Part shown: piece by piece, positions 55,446-64,000 of the stretch
Layout of the letters: every line of letters begins with the position of its first letter
Position numbering within the stretch: the first letter of the stretch is position 1
Assembly (NCBI RefSeq): GCF_001029105.3
Contig: NZ_CP011807.3
Span: forward strand, 5,177,672 to 5,241,671
Source: Pandoraea faecigallinarum
GTDB taxonomy: Bacteria > Pseudomonadota > Gammaproteobacteria > Burkholderiales > Burkholderiaceae
Direction: 5' to 3'
Length of the DNA stretch: 64,000 nt
Position numbers and translations under genes: made by a program
The notes under the pieces: model-generated
The model's input: the letters and a program-made list of their open reading frames with translations, nothing else
Database searches by the model: none
What the model was told of the DNA's origin: nothing

Positions 55446-55951
55446 TCATCCGACTATACCGTATTGCGTTGCTGGCATTGCCGATTTCTCGGCCGAGGTC
55501 TCGAAAAAGCCGTCGGTGCCGTCGGGCTGCCCGCCCTGATGTTTCGCAAGCAAGCGATAGTGCGGGCCGCGCGGTGTTCGCACCGAATGCACGAGGACAT
55601 AACCGTCGCAATGCCAGACCAGCGGGTGAGGATGCGGATCCGAGGGCGCCCTGCGGGCGTGGCGATGAGGCTATCGGGAACGCTGGGGGCGCCCGCCCAG
55701 ACGATCTTGCGATCGGACCAGTAACCGAGATGATCGAGCGTCAGCGTGAAAGGTTCGAGCGGCGTGCGTTGCATGAGCGCAAGCAGCACGGGCAGACGCG
55801 CGGGGTCGACCTCGTCGAGAAATGCGAGCGTCAGATGCAGGGTCTGGGCGCGAAGCACGCGTCCGCCGCATTCTTCGTGAGCCGAGCGGGCCCAGTCGTG
55901 AAGTTGCGCGCGCACGCCCGGCCCCGGCCACAGAGCCAGGAAGAGTCGCAT
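55446..55951 (-). pseudogene. thpR: RNA 2',3'-cyclic phosphodiesterase (2'-5' RNA ligase) remnant
   Basis: The N-terminal half is a normal ThpR (MRLFLALWPGPGVRAQL; first catalytic HLTL at residues 39-42; DHLGYWSDRKIVWAGAP). After VPDSL the expected helix and the second catalytic H-x-T motif are missing. The C-terminal strands reappear in a different frame (PLVWHCDGYVLVHSV and GPHYRLLAKHQGG), ending at a TGA at 55446-55448. This is an internal deletion plus frameshift; the remaining frame as translated ends at 55454 with unrelated residues. One of two active-site histidines is gone, so it is inactive. Confidence 0.82.
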
Positions 55952-56193
55952 GAGAACACCAGAGGGAGTGGAGCCTGCGGATGATTCTCATAGTAGACGG
56001 GGGAACAGGCGAATGCCAGCCGGGCAAACGGCAGTGGATCGCCGCGCAATGTTCCGCCATGGCGAGGGAACCGCCCGTCGAAGGCGCATACGTCGCCGGG
56101 GTGAGGCCCTCTTGCTCGACGCAACGGCATCGTGCCATTGCGAAACACGACGCCGCCGCACGCACCGGTGCAGGCGGCGCCCGCGCCGGCAGA

Positions 56194-56571
56194 TCAGTTC
56201 GTCGAAATACCCGGCGTGATGCCGCGACGATTGCGCCGCGGCGAATCGGCGGGTTTTTCCTCCGGCTTCGCCTGTACCGGCGGGCGCATGATGCTGTTCC
56301 AGTTGTTCTGGATCGCGGCGTCGGTCGTGTCGCGGGATACGGCGCGCGAGATGTCGGCCGACGGGTTGAATGTCGATGCGTTTCCTGCCGTTGCAGCGCC
56401 GGTCGTACTGCCAGCACCATTTGCGCCATTCGCGGTGTTCTGCGCATGAGCGTGGGGCGGCGCCACGAGCGCCGCGGCGAGCGCGGTGGGCAGCAGCGTC
56501 CACAGTGATTTGCGCAGCGGCGAAGCGTGACGGGCGGGCGAAGCGCGGCGGACAGTCGAATCGTGGGCCAT
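56194..56571 (-). CDS. Small secreted protein of unknown function
   Basis: A 125-residue protein with a signal peptide (SLWTLLPTALAAALVAPPHAHA) and a low-complexity Asn/Ala/Gly/Thr mature part, then a basic proline-rich end. No family recognised. It lies upstream of the glycine-zipper lipoprotein on the same strand and may be co-transcribed with it. Confidence 0.6.
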   Translation of the reverse strand: MAHDSTVRRASPARHASPLRKSLWTLLPTALAAALVAPPHAHAQNTANGANGAGSTTGAATAGNASTFNPSADISRAVSRDTTDAAIQNNWNSIMRPPVQAKPEEKPADSPRRNRRGITPGISTN

Positions 56572-56674
56572 CGGGAATCTCGTGCGGGCAGACGGACGAG
56601 TCCGGTGTCGCCTCGCAGGAAGGACGCCGCTCTACGTCTGCCGTATTGTGAATGTCGCGAACGTTGTTATGGAA

Positions 56675-57271
56675 TCAGTAGCTGCCCGGCGGCGGCTTCC
56701 AGCCCGGGGGCGGAGGCGGCGGCGGTGCATAGCGCTGAACCGGTTGCGACGACACCATATCGCCGCGAACAGGAACGCGATTGCCGGAGGCGTACATGCA
56801 CTGAACGTAGGCCTGATCATAACGGCTTTGCGTAAGGTATGCAGACGTCTGCGCGTTTCCGGCACCCACTGCACCGCCCGCGAGCAGGCCCGCACCCACG
56901 CCGATAGCGGCACCCGACCCGCCGCCGATCGCGGCACCGGCGGCGGCACCGAGTGCGGTGCCGAGCACAGCGCTGCCGATGGCGCTGTTGTTGGCGGCGA
57001 CGGTGGCATCGGTGCCGCCGTTTTGTCCCGACGCGTATTGACGACAGTTGAAGTCGTCCTGACGGAACTGATCGAAGGATTTGCCGGTGCCGGGTAGCGC
57101 CATGAGACTCGGGCCGGTCGGCATCACGACGCAGCCGGCGAGCGTGGATGCGGCTAGAACGGCAGCAATGGGAGCGAGCAGACGCGGCACGTGCCGCCGA
57201 CGTGTCGGCTGCCCGGGCAGGACGGCATCGGACGTGCGGGTATCGGGCGATTGGGGCGATTCGAATGACAT
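56675..57271 (-). CDS. Glycine-zipper outer-membrane lipoprotein
   Basis: A 198-residue lipoprotein: after a basic N-terminus a hydrophobic stretch ends in the lipobox STLAGC (cysteine about residue 47). A glycine-zipper segment GTALGAAAGAAIGGGSGAAI runs at about 105-140, and the C-terminus is proline-rich (PPPPPPPGWKPPPGSY). Such proteins (SlyB/Gly-zipper 2TM type) sit in the outer membrane. GGAGAC precedes ATG 57271. It is separated by 14 bases from the next gene, so an operon is likely. Confidence 0.85.
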   Translation of the reverse strand: MSFESPQSPDTRTSDAVLPGQPTRRRHVPRLLAPIAAVLAASTLAGCVVMPTGPSLMALPGTGKSFDQFRQDDFNCRQYASGQNGGTDATVAANNSAIGSAVLGTALGAAAGAAIGGGSGAAIGVGAGLLAGGAVGAGNAQTSAYLTQSRYDQAYVQCMYASGNRVPVRGDMVSSQPVQRYAPPPPPPPGWKPPPGSY

Positions 57272-57285
57272 CACGTGTCTCCGGC

Positions 57286-57639
57286 TCAGTTCGACGCCGG
57301 TTGCGCGGGCACTTCGCGCCATCCGGCAGGACACGTTTTCACGTAGGGATAGTACGCGCCGGCCTTGTCGCAGTAGTACCAGGTGTCGCCGTTCGCCGCG
57401 GGGCCGCCGTTTTGCGCGCCGGGTTGCGGCTGCTCGACGTACTGCTGCGGCTGGCTCGGGACGACGACGAGCGGCGGCGCGTAATACGGCGCAGGCACGG
57501 CATAGGGATAGGCGTAGGGGTAGGGGTAATAGCCGGGGCCGACCCAGACGCGCACGCCGCCATGCCAGGCGAAGGCGCTGCTGCTGACCATGGCAGCGGC
57601 CACGGCGACGAAGCCGAGAACAACAGGAAGACGTTTCAC
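57286..57639 (-). CDS. Small secreted Tyr/Pro-rich protein
   Basis: A 117-residue secreted protein starting with GTG. Its signal peptide (VVLGFVAVAAAMVSSSAFA) is followed by a Tyr/Pro-rich segment (GYYPYPYAYPYAVPAPYY) and a conserved-looking C-terminal motif, WYYCDKAGAYYPYVKTCPAG, with two cysteines that may form a disulphide. Similar small periplasmic proteins occur in Burkholderiales. Probably first in the operon with the glycine-zipper lipoprotein. Confidence 0.8.
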   Translation of the reverse strand: MKRLPVVLGFVAVAAAMVSSSAFAWHGGVRVWVGPGYYPYPYAYPYAVPAPYYAPPLVVVPSQPQQYVEQPQPGAQNGGPAANGDTWYYCDKAGAYYPYVKTCPAGWREVPAQPASN

Positions 57640-58027
57640 GACACGGACCTCGAAGAACGAGCGTCGGGCGCAGTGGGTTCTGCCACGCTGCCACGCTGCC
57701 CGGGAACTGACGCCTCAGAGTCTAGGCGTGTCGTGCCTGCCGGGCAATTACGATCCCTGTTAGAAGTGTTTCAAAGCATTACCCTTCGCGCCGCCACCCG
57801 TCGGCAATCCGGAATTTCCTTGTTTTCTGCCCGGCCTCGCTCATGCCGTTTGTGTCGCTGGCACGCACGCGAATTACGCGTGCCGGTGGTGTCGCTACAC
57901 GCGGTTACACATGGCGTCGGCATCTTAAGATCCGCTTAAGCTTCGCTTCGCATACTGGGTTCGTCATTGGCAGCCACCGCATCACTCGCATCATCGGCAT
58001 CCTTCGTGCCGCTCACAGAGGCAAATC
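57640..58027. other. Gene-free divergent interval
   Basis: 388 bases; no credible gene. The 100 bases before the DUF2076 gene are AT-richer (TCTTAAGATCCGCTTAAGCTTCG around 57923-57945) and contain CTTAAGATCCGCTTAAG, two CTTAAG palindromes 5 bases apart at about 57924-57940, which may be part of its promoter. Confidence 0.4.
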
Positions 58028-58855
58028 ATGAACCAGCAGGAATTGCAGACACTTCAGGTCTTTCTGGCGCAACTCACGCAGGCCCAGGCAGGCGTCAAGG
58101 ACGAGCAGGCGGAGGCATTGATTGCCGACGCCGTTCGTCGCCAGCCGGACGCGGCGTATCTACTCGTGCAGCGCGCATTGCTGCTCGATCACGCATTGGC
58201 ATCGGCGCGCGCGCAGATTGCCACGCTGCAATCGCAATTGCAGGCGGCGCAGGGCGGCGCTCACGCCTCGTTCCTCGGCGGTGGAAATGTCTGGGGTAAC
58301 GCTGGGAATGCCGGGAATGCGGGAAGTACGGCGGGGTATGACGTCGGTCAGGGAGCCGCACCCGGCTCGTATACGACGCAGACGCAAGCGCCGGTGCAGG
58401 CACCAGCGCCGGCGCCGGCGCAGCCGAGCGGGCAACCTGCCGCATCGGCACAACGCTCGGGATGGTTCGGCGATGGAGCACGCAACACGCTCGGCAGCAT
58501 CGCCACGACGGCCGCTGGCGTGGCCGGCGGCGCTTTCCTGTTCCAGGGCATCGAGAGCCTGTTTCACCGTAACAGCGGCGCCGGGTTCGGAGGGGGTGGC
58601 GGATTAGGCAGCGGCATGATGCCGTCCGAGACGATCATCAACAACACGATCTACGAGGACGGAAACGGAAACGGAAGCGCAAATGGCGGTGGAAGCGGCA
58701 ACAATTTCCTCAACACGTCGAACGACGATGTCTCGAATCTCGACGACGGCTTGATGAACGCCGGCGATTACGACGGCAATTACGACGGCAATTACGACGG
58801 CAATTACGACGGCAATTACGACGGCAATTACGACGACGATTCGAATTACCTCTGA
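58028..58855 (+). CDS. DUF2076-domain protein with C-terminal DGNY repeats
   Basis: A 275-residue protein. Residues 1-80 are the helical DUF2076 core (QDELQTLQ-like start: MNQQELQTLQVFLAQL; QPDAAYLLVQRALLLDHAL). Then a Gly/Asn/Ala/Pro-rich linker, a hydrophobic glycine-zipper-like segment (TAAGVAGGAFLFQGI), and an acidic, Asn/Asp-rich C-terminus made of five exact 12-bp repeats encoding YDGN. AGAGG precedes the ATG. There is no signal peptide; cell location is uncertain although related proteins are often called periplasmic sensors. Confidence 0.85.
   Translation: MNQQELQTLQVFLAQLTQAQAGVKDEQAEALIADAVRRQPDAAYLLVQRALLLDHALASARAQIATLQSQLQAAQGGAHASFLGGGNVWGNAGNAGNAGSTAGYDVGQGAAPGSYTTQTQAPVQAPAPAPAQPSGQPAASAQRSGWFGDGARNTLGSIATTAAGVAGGAFLFQGIESLFHRNSGAGFGGGGGLGSGMMPSETIINNTIYEDGNGNGSANGGGSGNNFLNTSNDDVSNLDDGLMNAGDYDGNYDGNYDGNYDGNYDGNYDDDSNYL
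58769..58828 (+). repeat. 12-bp tandem repeat, five copies
   Basis: Unit TACGACGGCAAT, five perfect copies, then a sixth with two changes (TACGACGACGAT). Because the unit is a multiple of three, copy-number changes alter the length of the acidic tail without shifting frame. Confidence 0.95.
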
Positions 58856-58926
58856 TGAAAAATTCGCGGGCGCGGTGGTTGCGCTCGCGGCTTTGGCCGG
58901 ATCGCTATGTCTCGCTATTTTTACCG

Positions 58927-60333
58927 TTATTTGCCGATGCAGAACCGGCTGAAGATCACCCCGAGCAAATCGTCCGAAGTGAACTCGCCGGTGATCGTGC
59001 TGAGCTGTTCCTGCGCGAGACGCAGTTCTTCTGCAAAGAGATCGAGCGCATTGGCATTCCGCCGCGCATGCGCGTGCGCCATCTCGATGTGATCGCGTGC
59101 GGCACGCAGTGCCGACAAGTGGCGCTCGCGCGCGAGAAACACGCCTTCGTTGCCGGCTTGCCACCCGGCGATCTTCAGCAGTTCGGCACGCAGGAAATCG
59201 ATGCCCTGCCCGCCCTTCGCCGAGAGGCGAACCCCGAGAGGCGCCGCCCCTTCCTTCGGCAGTACCGTTGCGGGCTCACCCGCCAGATCGGTCTTGTTGT
59301 AGACGCGCACGATGGGCACGTGTTTCGGCAACTGCGTCGCGATGATCTCGTCTTCCGGTGTCATGCCGGTGCGCGCGTCGAGCAGATGCAGCACCGCGTC
59401 CGCCTTCGCAATTTCGCTCCAGCTGCGTTCGATACCGATGCGCTCGACTTCGTCTTCCGTCTCTCGCAAGCCCGCCGTATCGATGATATGCAGCGGAATG
59501 CCGTCGATCTGAATCGTTTGCTGCACCTTGTCGCGCGTGGTCCCCGCAATCGGCGTGACGATGGCGAGTTCGGCACCCGCCAGGGCATTGAGCAACGACG
59601 ACTTGCCGACGTTCGGTTGCCCCGCCAATACCACGTTGATCCCCTCGCGCAGCAGCGCGCCCTGACGCGCTTGCGACAGCACGTGCGCCAGCTGCGTGCG
59701 AATGCGTTCGAGTTGCCCGAACGCATCGGCCGCCTCGAGAAAGTCGATTTCCTCTTCCGGGAAGTCGAGCGTCGCTTCCACGAGCATGCGCAGATGAATC
59801 ACCAGATCCACCAGCGAATGAATCTCGCGCGAAAAGGCGCCCTCCAGCGAACGACTCGCCGAACGCGCCGCCGCTTCGGTGCTCGCCTCGATCAGGTCGG
59901 CCACCGCCTCGGCCTGCGCCAGATCGAGCTTGTCGTTCAGAAAGGCGCGATGCGTGAATTCCCCCGGCTGCGCAAGCCGCACGCCCAGCGCCGCGCCCTC
60001 GTCGATACACCGCTGCAACAGCAGTTGCAGCACGATGGGGCCGCCGTGACCTTGCAGTTCGAGTACGTCCTCACCGGTGTACGAGTTCGGGCCGGGGAAG
60101 TACAGAGCGATGCCGCGATCCAGCGCTTCGCCGGCGCCGTCGAGAAACGGCAGATACGACGCGTGGCGCGGCTTGAGCGGCTGACCGACGAGACGCGCGA
60201 TGACACGTTGCACGGCGTCGCCGCGGTGCTTGCCGAAGGACACGCGCACCACGCCGATGCCGCCGCGTCCGGGGGCAGTGGCGATGGCAGCGATCGGGAC
60301 GGTCGCGACCGTAATGGGGGCAGTGACGCTCAT
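58927..60333 (-). CDS. mnmE: tRNA-modification GTPase MnmE
   Basis: A 468-residue GTPase forming the MnmE-MnmG complex that starts cmnm5/nm5U34 modification. N-terminal folate-binding domain ([24 protein letters not shown]), then helical domain, then the G domain with [23 protein letters not shown] and NKTDL, and the C-terminal CIGK catalytic cysteine. The start at 60333 follows the family alignment. Downstream of yidC on the same strand but separated from it by a terminator. Confidence 0.97.
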   Translation of the reverse strand: MSVTAPITVATVPIAAIATAPGRGGIGVVRVSFGKHRGDAVQRVIARLVGQPLKPRHASYLPFLDGAGEALDRGIALYFPGPNSYTGEDVLELQGHGGPIVLQLLLQRCIDEGAALGVRLAQPGEFTHRAFLNDKLDLAQAEAVADLIEASTEAAARSASRSLEGAFSREIHSLVDLVIHLRMLVEATLDFPEEEIDFLEAADAFGQLERIRTQLAHVLSQARQGALLREGINVVLAGQPNVGKSSLLNALAGAELAIVTPIAGTTRDKVQQTIQIDGIPLHIIDTAGLRETEDEVERIGIERSWSEIAKADAVLHLLDARTGMTPEDEIIATQLPKHVPIVRVYNKTDLAGEPATVLPKEGAAPLGVRLSAKGGQGIDFLRAELLKIAGWQAGNEGVFLARERHLSALRAARDHIEMAHAHARRNANALDLFAEELRLAQEQLSTITGEFTSDDLLGVIFSRFCIGK

Positions 60334-60384
60334 GGAACGATTCGTTGAAAAACAGGGGCTTATTTTGACATGCACCAAACAAAA

Positions 60385-60409
60385 CCGCCCGCGAGAGACT
60401 CGCGGGCGG
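60385..60409 (-). terminator. Terminator between yidC and mnmE
   Basis: A perfect 11-bp stem (CCGCCCGCGAG at 60385-60395 and complement at 60399-60409) with 3-base loop, followed on the minus strand by TTTTGTTT. It would separate yidC from mnmE transcripts. Confidence 0.85.
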
Positions 60410-60440
60410 CTGTGTCGGTCAGACGGCGGGACGTGAATCG

Positions 60441-62093
60441 TCAGGCCGCCTTTTCTTTCTTCTTGGTACCCAGCATCCGGTTGATGGACCACTGCTGCGC
60501 GATCGACAACGTGTTGTTGACCACGTAGTACAGCACCAGACCCGACGGCAGGAAGAGGAACATGACCGAGAAGATCAGCGGCATGAACATCATCATCTTG
60601 GCCTGCATCGGATCCGGCGGCGTCGGGTTCAGCTTGGTCTGAATGAACATCGACACGGCCATCAGCACCGGCAGGATGTAATACGGATCCTGCGTCGAGA
60701 GGTCATGAATCCAGCCCAGCCACGGCGCGCCGCGCATTTCCACCGACGAGAGCAGCACCCAGTACAGCGCAATGAACACCGGAATCTGAATCACGATCGG
60801 GATACAGCCGCCGAACGGATTGACCTTCTCGGTCTTGTAAAGCTCCATGAGCGCGGCGTTCATCTTCTGCGGATCGCTCTTGTAGCGTTCGCGAAGTGCC
60901 TGCATGCGCGGCGTGATTTCCTTCATGCGCGCCATCGACTTGTAGCTCGCGGCCGACAGCGGGAAGAACACCAGCTTGATGATGACGGTCACGGCGATGA
61001 TCGCCCAACCCCAGTTACCGATCAGCGCGTGCAGCTTCGAGAGCAGCCAGAACAGCGGCTTGGCCAGAATCGTGAAGTAACCGTAGTCCTTCGTCAGTTC
61101 CAGGCCCGGCGCGATCTGCTCGAGCATGTGCTCTTCCTGCGGGCCCGCGAACAGACGCGCATCGACCGTCTCGCTGCCATTTGCGGGAATGCTCGCGAGC
61201 GGCTCCTTCACGCCGACACGGTACAGGCCGTTGTCCAGCTTGCCGATGTAGTTCTCGCGCGTGGCGCCTTCCTTCGGAATCCAGGCCGTGGCGAAGTAAT
61301 GCTGCACCATGCCGATCCAGCCATCGCTCGACTGCTTGACGTACTTCGCCTTGTCCTTGTCGATGTCGCTGAAGGTGATCTTCTGGAATTTCTCGTCGCT
61401 GCTGTAGACCGTCGGGCCCGTGAACGTGTGCGAGAACTTTGCGCCGCTGATCTCGCGACCGTCACGCACCAGTTCCATGTACAGCGTGGGCTTGATGGCG
61501 GCGTCGGTCTTGTTGACGATCGTGTTGGACACGTCGATCACGTAGCTGCCGCGATGGAACGTATAGGCGCGCACCAACTGCAAGCCGCCCTTGACCGGCG
61601 ATTCGAACTTCACGGTCAGCGTGTCACCCGTCATCGTGGTCGGGCCCGGCACTTGCGTGAAGATGTCGTTGTGGTTCGGGAAGTCGCCACCGATCAGACC
61701 CGTACGAGCGAAGTACTGTTGACTCGGGGTGTTGTCGAACAGCACGACGTGCTTGTCGGCCTCGTCGGCGTCCGGCCACTTCGTGAGCGCGAGAAACGAC
61801 AGCGTGCCGCCTTGCGTGCTGATGTCGGCTTCGTAGACGTCGGTCGTGATACGGACCTTCTGCGCGGCGGTGGCAGGCGCGTTACCCGGGGCGTTGCCCG
61901 CGGCCGCCGCGGCGTTGGCGGATTGCGGCAGGTCGTTGGCAGGCGTCCGGTTGTTACCCGTGGCGGCTGGTGCGGAGGCTTCGGGCGTCGGGAAGAACAG
62001 CGACGAATGGCCATTGGCGCGTTGCCAGTTGTCGAAAAGCATCACGACAGACAGCGCGAAAATGACCCAGAGTACGGTGCGTTTGATGTCCAT
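60441..62093 (-). CDS. yidC: Membrane protein insertase YidC
   Basis: A 550-residue inner-membrane insertase of the Oxa1/YidC family. First helix at residues 5-22 ([20 protein letters not shown]), a large periplasmic domain, then the conserved five-helix core from ~350 ([40 protein letters not shown]; the substrate-groove arginine lies nearby). C-terminus is basic (GTKKKEKAA). It lies between yidD and mnmE as in most proteobacteria. Confidence 0.98.
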   Translation of the reverse strand: MDIKRTVLWVIFALSVVMLFDNWQRANGHSSLFFPTPEASAPAATGNNRTPANDLPQSANAAAAAGNAPGNAPATAAQKVRITTDVYEADISTQGGTLSFLALTKWPDADEADKHVVLFDNTPSQQYFARTGLIGGDFPNHNDIFTQVPGPTTMTGDTLTVKFESPVKGGLQLVRAYTFHRGSYVIDVSNTIVNKTDAAIKPTLYMELVRDGREISGAKFSHTFTGPTVYSSDEKFQKITFSDIDKDKAKYVKQSSDGWIGMVQHYFATAWIPKEGATRENYIGKLDNGLYRVGVKEPLASIPANGSETVDARLFAGPQEEHMLEQIAPGLELTKDYGYFTILAKPLFWLLSKLHALIGNWGWAIIAVTVIIKLVFFPLSAASYKSMARMKEITPRMQALRERYKSDPQKMNAALMELYKTEKVNPFGGCIPIVIQIPVFIALYWVLLSSVEMRGAPWLGWIHDLSTQDPYYILPVLMAVSMFIQTKLNPTPPDPMQAKMMMFMPLIFSVMFLFLPSGLVLYYVVNNTLSIAQQWSINRMLGTKKKEKAA

Positions 62094-62117
62094 GCGGTAA
62101 CTCGTGGTGGACGAAAC

Positions 62118-62474
62118 TCAGGAATGGCCCGGCGCGCGGCGCGTAACTGCCGATGCGGCCGCGGGCCCGGACGAGACCGTCCGCTTGGCTCGCGACGCGT
62201 CGCTTGCGGCGGCCTTGTCGGCGCTATCGGCGTTCTGGTCGGGAGCGTTACAGACGTGTCGAGCCGGCGGTACGGGATCGAAACCGCCGGGGTGAAACGG
62301 GTGACAGCGGCATAGACGCCTGGCCGCGAGATAAGTGCCGTAACCGGCACCGTGCTCGACGATGGCCTCGCGCGCGTAGTCGGAGCAACTCGGATGAAAG
62401 CGGCAACGGTTCCCCAGCCAGGGACTGATCACCAGCTTGTAACCGCGCAGGAGCAACAACAGCACGCTTCGCAT
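62118..62474 (-). CDS. yidD: Membrane protein insertion efficiency factor YidD
   Basis: A 118-residue protein. The first ~75 residues are typical YidD ([46 protein letters not shown]). The last ~40 residues are an added Ala/Ser/Asp-rich tail, longer than E. coli YidD (85 aa). Between rnpA and yidC, the classic order. Confidence 0.95.
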   Translation of the reverse strand: MRSVLLLLLRGYKLVISPWLGNRCRFHPSCSDYAREAIVEHGAGYGTYLAARRLCRCHPFHPGGFDPVPPARHVCNAPDQNADSADKAAASDASRAKRTVSSGPAAASAVTRRAPGHS

Positions 62475-62552
62475 CTCGATTCCGCCTGTCAGTCCGGCCG
62501 AGTTGGCCGGGTGGGCGGCGCATGCCCGGGGTCGGGCGCTACCGTGTGGGGA

Positions 62553-63026
62553 CTAACTACCTTGCGTCTTGTCTTCGGACGCGCGGCGCTTGCGGGCAGC
62601 CTTTTCGGCTGCGTCGAAGAGCTGCGCAAACTCGGTCTGGCACAGTGTGTTCAGCACTGGCGCGGCCGCTGCCGTATACGTCCCCTTGTCGAAACGCCGG
62701 GTCAGTCGCAGTACGAAGTCCCAGCCGGCGAGCGTGGCACGACGCTGGCGGAACATCTCGCGAGCCTGACGCTTGATCAGATTGCGAGTGACCGCACGCG
62801 GAGCATGCTTCTTACCGACGACAATGCCGATGCGGCCTTCTTGAGGCGTGGCATCGGCAGGGGTGTCCGGCGCGGCTTCGCGCCAGCGCATATACAACAC
62901 GAAGTGCGCGGTACGACGCAGGGGGCGCAAACTAAAAACGGATGAAAACTCATCCGTTTTGAGAAGTCGCGCGGCTTTGGGAAACCCCAGTGCCGGGACT
63001 TCGCGCCTTGCGGACTTAACGCGCAA
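62553..63026 (-). CDS. rnpA: Ribonuclease P protein component
   Basis: A 157-residue protein subunit of RNase P, which processes tRNA 5' ends. Core motifs are [37 protein letters not shown] and [12 protein letters not shown]. No ATG exists between the rpmH stop and the conserved region; TTG at 63026 is the best candidate, otherwise a GTG at 63113 overlapping rpmH. A C-terminal extension of ~25 basic residues ([18 protein letters not shown]) is unusual. Confidence 0.92.
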   Translation of the reverse strand: MRVKSARREVPALGFPKAARLLKTDEFSSVFSLRPLRRTAHFVLYMRWREAAPDTPADATPQEGRIGIVVGKKHAPRAVTRNLIKRQAREMFRQRRATLAGWDFVLRLTRRFDKGTYTAAAAPVLNTLCQTEFAQLFDAAEKAARKRRASEDKTQGS

Positions 63027-63051
63027 ACCGCAGTACGACCGAGAACCGCGA

Positions 63052-63186
63052 TTAGACGGCCAGGCGCTTACGGCCCTTGGCGCGACGAGCGGCGATGACC
63101 TTGCGGCCGCCACGGGTCTTCATGCGAACCAGGAAACCATGGGTGCGCTTGCGGCGCGTCACGGAAGGCTGAAAAGTACGTTTCAT
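63052..63186 (-). CDS. rpmH: 50S ribosomal protein L34
   Basis: A 44-residue L34, [20 protein letters not shown] and onward to the terminal KGRKRLAV, matching the bacterial family over its whole length. It leads the rpmH-rnpA-yidD-yidC group and is transcribed from a promoter about 150 bases upstream. Confidence 0.98.
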   Translation of the reverse strand: MKRTFQPSVTRRKRTHGFLVRMKTRGGRKVIAARRAKGRKRLAV

Positions 63187-63337
63187 GATGCACTCACTGT
63201 GTGAAAAAATTCCCGCGCAGCAGCATCGTAAAACGCCACAAGGACACCGCGAAAACCTGCAAATTCAAGGACTTTCACGCGTGACCCAGCCGTCGGGAGT
63301 TGGATAGGAATCCGGTTATCTTTCTAACGAACCCGCT

Positions 63338-63366
63338 ATTTAATCGGCTTTTCCGTTGTGTGTCAA
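63338..63366 (-). promoter_or_regulatory. Sigma70-type promoter of rpmH
   Basis: Consensus -35 TTGACA (complement of 63361-63366), 17-base spacer and -10 TTAAAT (complement of 63338-63343), pointing toward rpmH with a leader of about 145 bases. Confidence 0.75.
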
Positions 63367-63852
63367 TAGGTTAGCCATCGTCCCCAATGCGCCCGTGCGC
63401 CATCGGCGCCGACGTTGTCGCGGATCCGCCACCGAATAGCGTCGTGGCTGTGGATAATGGCCGGAGTTGCCCGCGCCTTCACTTTTGCCAGTGGATAAAT
63501 GGGAAGACGTCAAGATATTTCGGCTCTCGCGGCAAATCATCGCAACTGCCGGGCATTTGCGCAGCTATCGCGCGAAGTCAGGCGGGTTAACGCGGTGCGT
63601 CCGCCCGGAGATGCGCGTGCTGTGGGCATTCCTGTGGATAACTCGCTTTGCCGACGCTTTGGCGGTAAAATCCCCCATCAATTTTTTTCCCAGCAGAGTA
63701 CCGGTGACGTCGCCATGTGGATAGCGCGCCGGGTTTTGTCGTCTGCGCGCGCCGGGCAACCGGCCGCACGCGCGAGACCAGACCCGAGGGCTGCGCCGTG
63801 GTTCGTCGGGTGCCGGACATCTGCAATGCGCCGCCGGTCCGACTCGACCTCG

Positions 63853-63894
63853 GCCGGTGAACCGTCCCGACCTGTTCGCGGACGGTTCACCGGC
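63853..63894. repeat. Perfect 15-bp inverted repeat
   Basis: GCCGGTGAACCGTCC at 63853-63867 and its complement at 63880-63894, with a 12-base loop. There is no T-run of terminator type on either side (only TTGGTTTGG to the right). It could be a cruciform, a leader hairpin of the gene to the right, or a terminator of the opposite direction. Confidence 0.7.
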
Positions 63895-63969
63895 TTGGTT
63901 TGGCACGTTTCGTCCCCATATTCGATGTATCGGATGGTGGGTGGCAAATGTGCCGGACGAAGGAGTCGG

Positions 63970-64000
63970 ATGGGCCCCGCGCCACCTGGACACACGCTGC
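63970..64000 (+). CDS. Possible start of a right-edge gene (dnaA by position)
   Basis: An AAGGAG at 63960-63965 precedes ATG 63970 by 4 bases. Only 10 codons are visible, so identity is unproven; the encoded residues (MGPAPPGHTL) do not show DnaA domain I. dnaA would be expected to the right of rpmH in this direction. Confidence 0.3.
   Translation, partial: MGPAPPGHTL

Larger units (their letters stand above)
63187..63969. promoter_or_regulatory. rpmH upstream region with DnaA boxes and large hairpin
   Basis: 783 bases without a supported gene. On the minus strand a promoter for rpmH: TTGACA (63361-63366), 17-base spacer, TTAAAT (63338-63343). DnaA boxes on the minus strand (TTATCCACA) occur at 63449-63457 and 63633-63641, with one-mismatch copies at 63490-63498 and 63716-63724. 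A perfect 15-bp inverted repeat (63853-63867 with 63880-63894) lies further right. This is where dnaA autoregulatory or origin boxes are found in many gammaproteobacteria. Confidence 0.75.

Noticed and set aside
58769..58828. Tandem repeats as a CRISPR array
   Set aside because: Units are 12 bp with no spacers and lie in a coding frame.
63565..63993. A 142-residue open frame at the right edge
   Set aside because: Composition typical of random high-GC sequence; overlaps DnaA boxes and the hairpin.

Overview
The window looks like a chromosomal segment of a high-GC betaproteobacterium of the order Burkholderiales. Pandoraea or a close relative is my best guess from protein style and gene content: a fused indolepyruvate ferredoxin oxidoreductase, YbdK, PhhAB with a divergent Lrp-type regulator, DUF2076 and MnmC. 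No species-level marker is present. The right end holds the conserved rpmH-rnpA-yidD-yidC-mnmE block, so the window lies close to the replication-origin side of the chromosome. dnaA would be expected just beyond base 64000.

Layout. 0.1-2.2 kb: a two-gene cassette, a Nudix-methyltransferase fusion overlapping a PP2C-like phosphatase, with base composition unlike the rest. 2.2-10.6 kb: central metabolism and catabolism (GMC oxidoreductase with a divergent LysR, fumC, a second LysR, an MHS-type transporter followed by a metal-dependent amidohydrolase). 10.7-12.5 kb: two unrecognised proteins, one with a hydrophobic hairpin. 12.6-18.5 kb: trpS, an IS5-family remnant, and indolepyruvate ferredoxin oxidoreductase with a divergent Lrp-type regulator. 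18.8-27.2 kb: an MFS transporter and a Fur-boxed haem uptake cluster (TonB receptor, hmuS, hmuT, hmuU, hmuV). 27.2-37.5 kb: an ornithine cyclodeaminase-like enzyme and a periplasmic defence or cell-wall operon (alpha-2-macroglobulin, lysoplasmalogenase-like protein, PBP1C). 37.8-42 kb: an FUSC-like membrane protein, Lrp regulator/phhA/phhB, a SET-domain protein, and a MarR regulator with a cysteine-rich tail.

42-43.4 kb is a 1.4-kb gene-free, locally AT-rich stretch. It carries a cluster of DnaA boxes, a TAC/ACT trinucleotide run and an AT-rich tract, so it is a strong oriC candidate. A second, looser group of DnaA boxes lies between rpmH and the right edge (63.4-63.7 kb).

43.4-58.9 kb: YbdK ligase, cation/proton antiporter, mnmC-ClC channel, an OhrR-like regulator that has lost its sensory cysteine, a DedA-rhodanese fusion, a DHA2 efflux pump, an MHYT protein, a small GTG-start gene, a decayed thpR, three small envelope proteins and a DUF2076 protein with a 12-bp tandem repeat. 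58.9-63.2 kb: mnmE, yidC, yidD, rnpA and rpmH, all on the minus strand.

No CRISPR array, tRNA, rRNA, prophage or intact transposon was seen. The items most worth following up are the origin-like region at 42.8-43.1 kb, the Nudix-methyltransferase/PP2C pair, the membrane-hairpin protein pair, and the two atypical MarR-family regulators.
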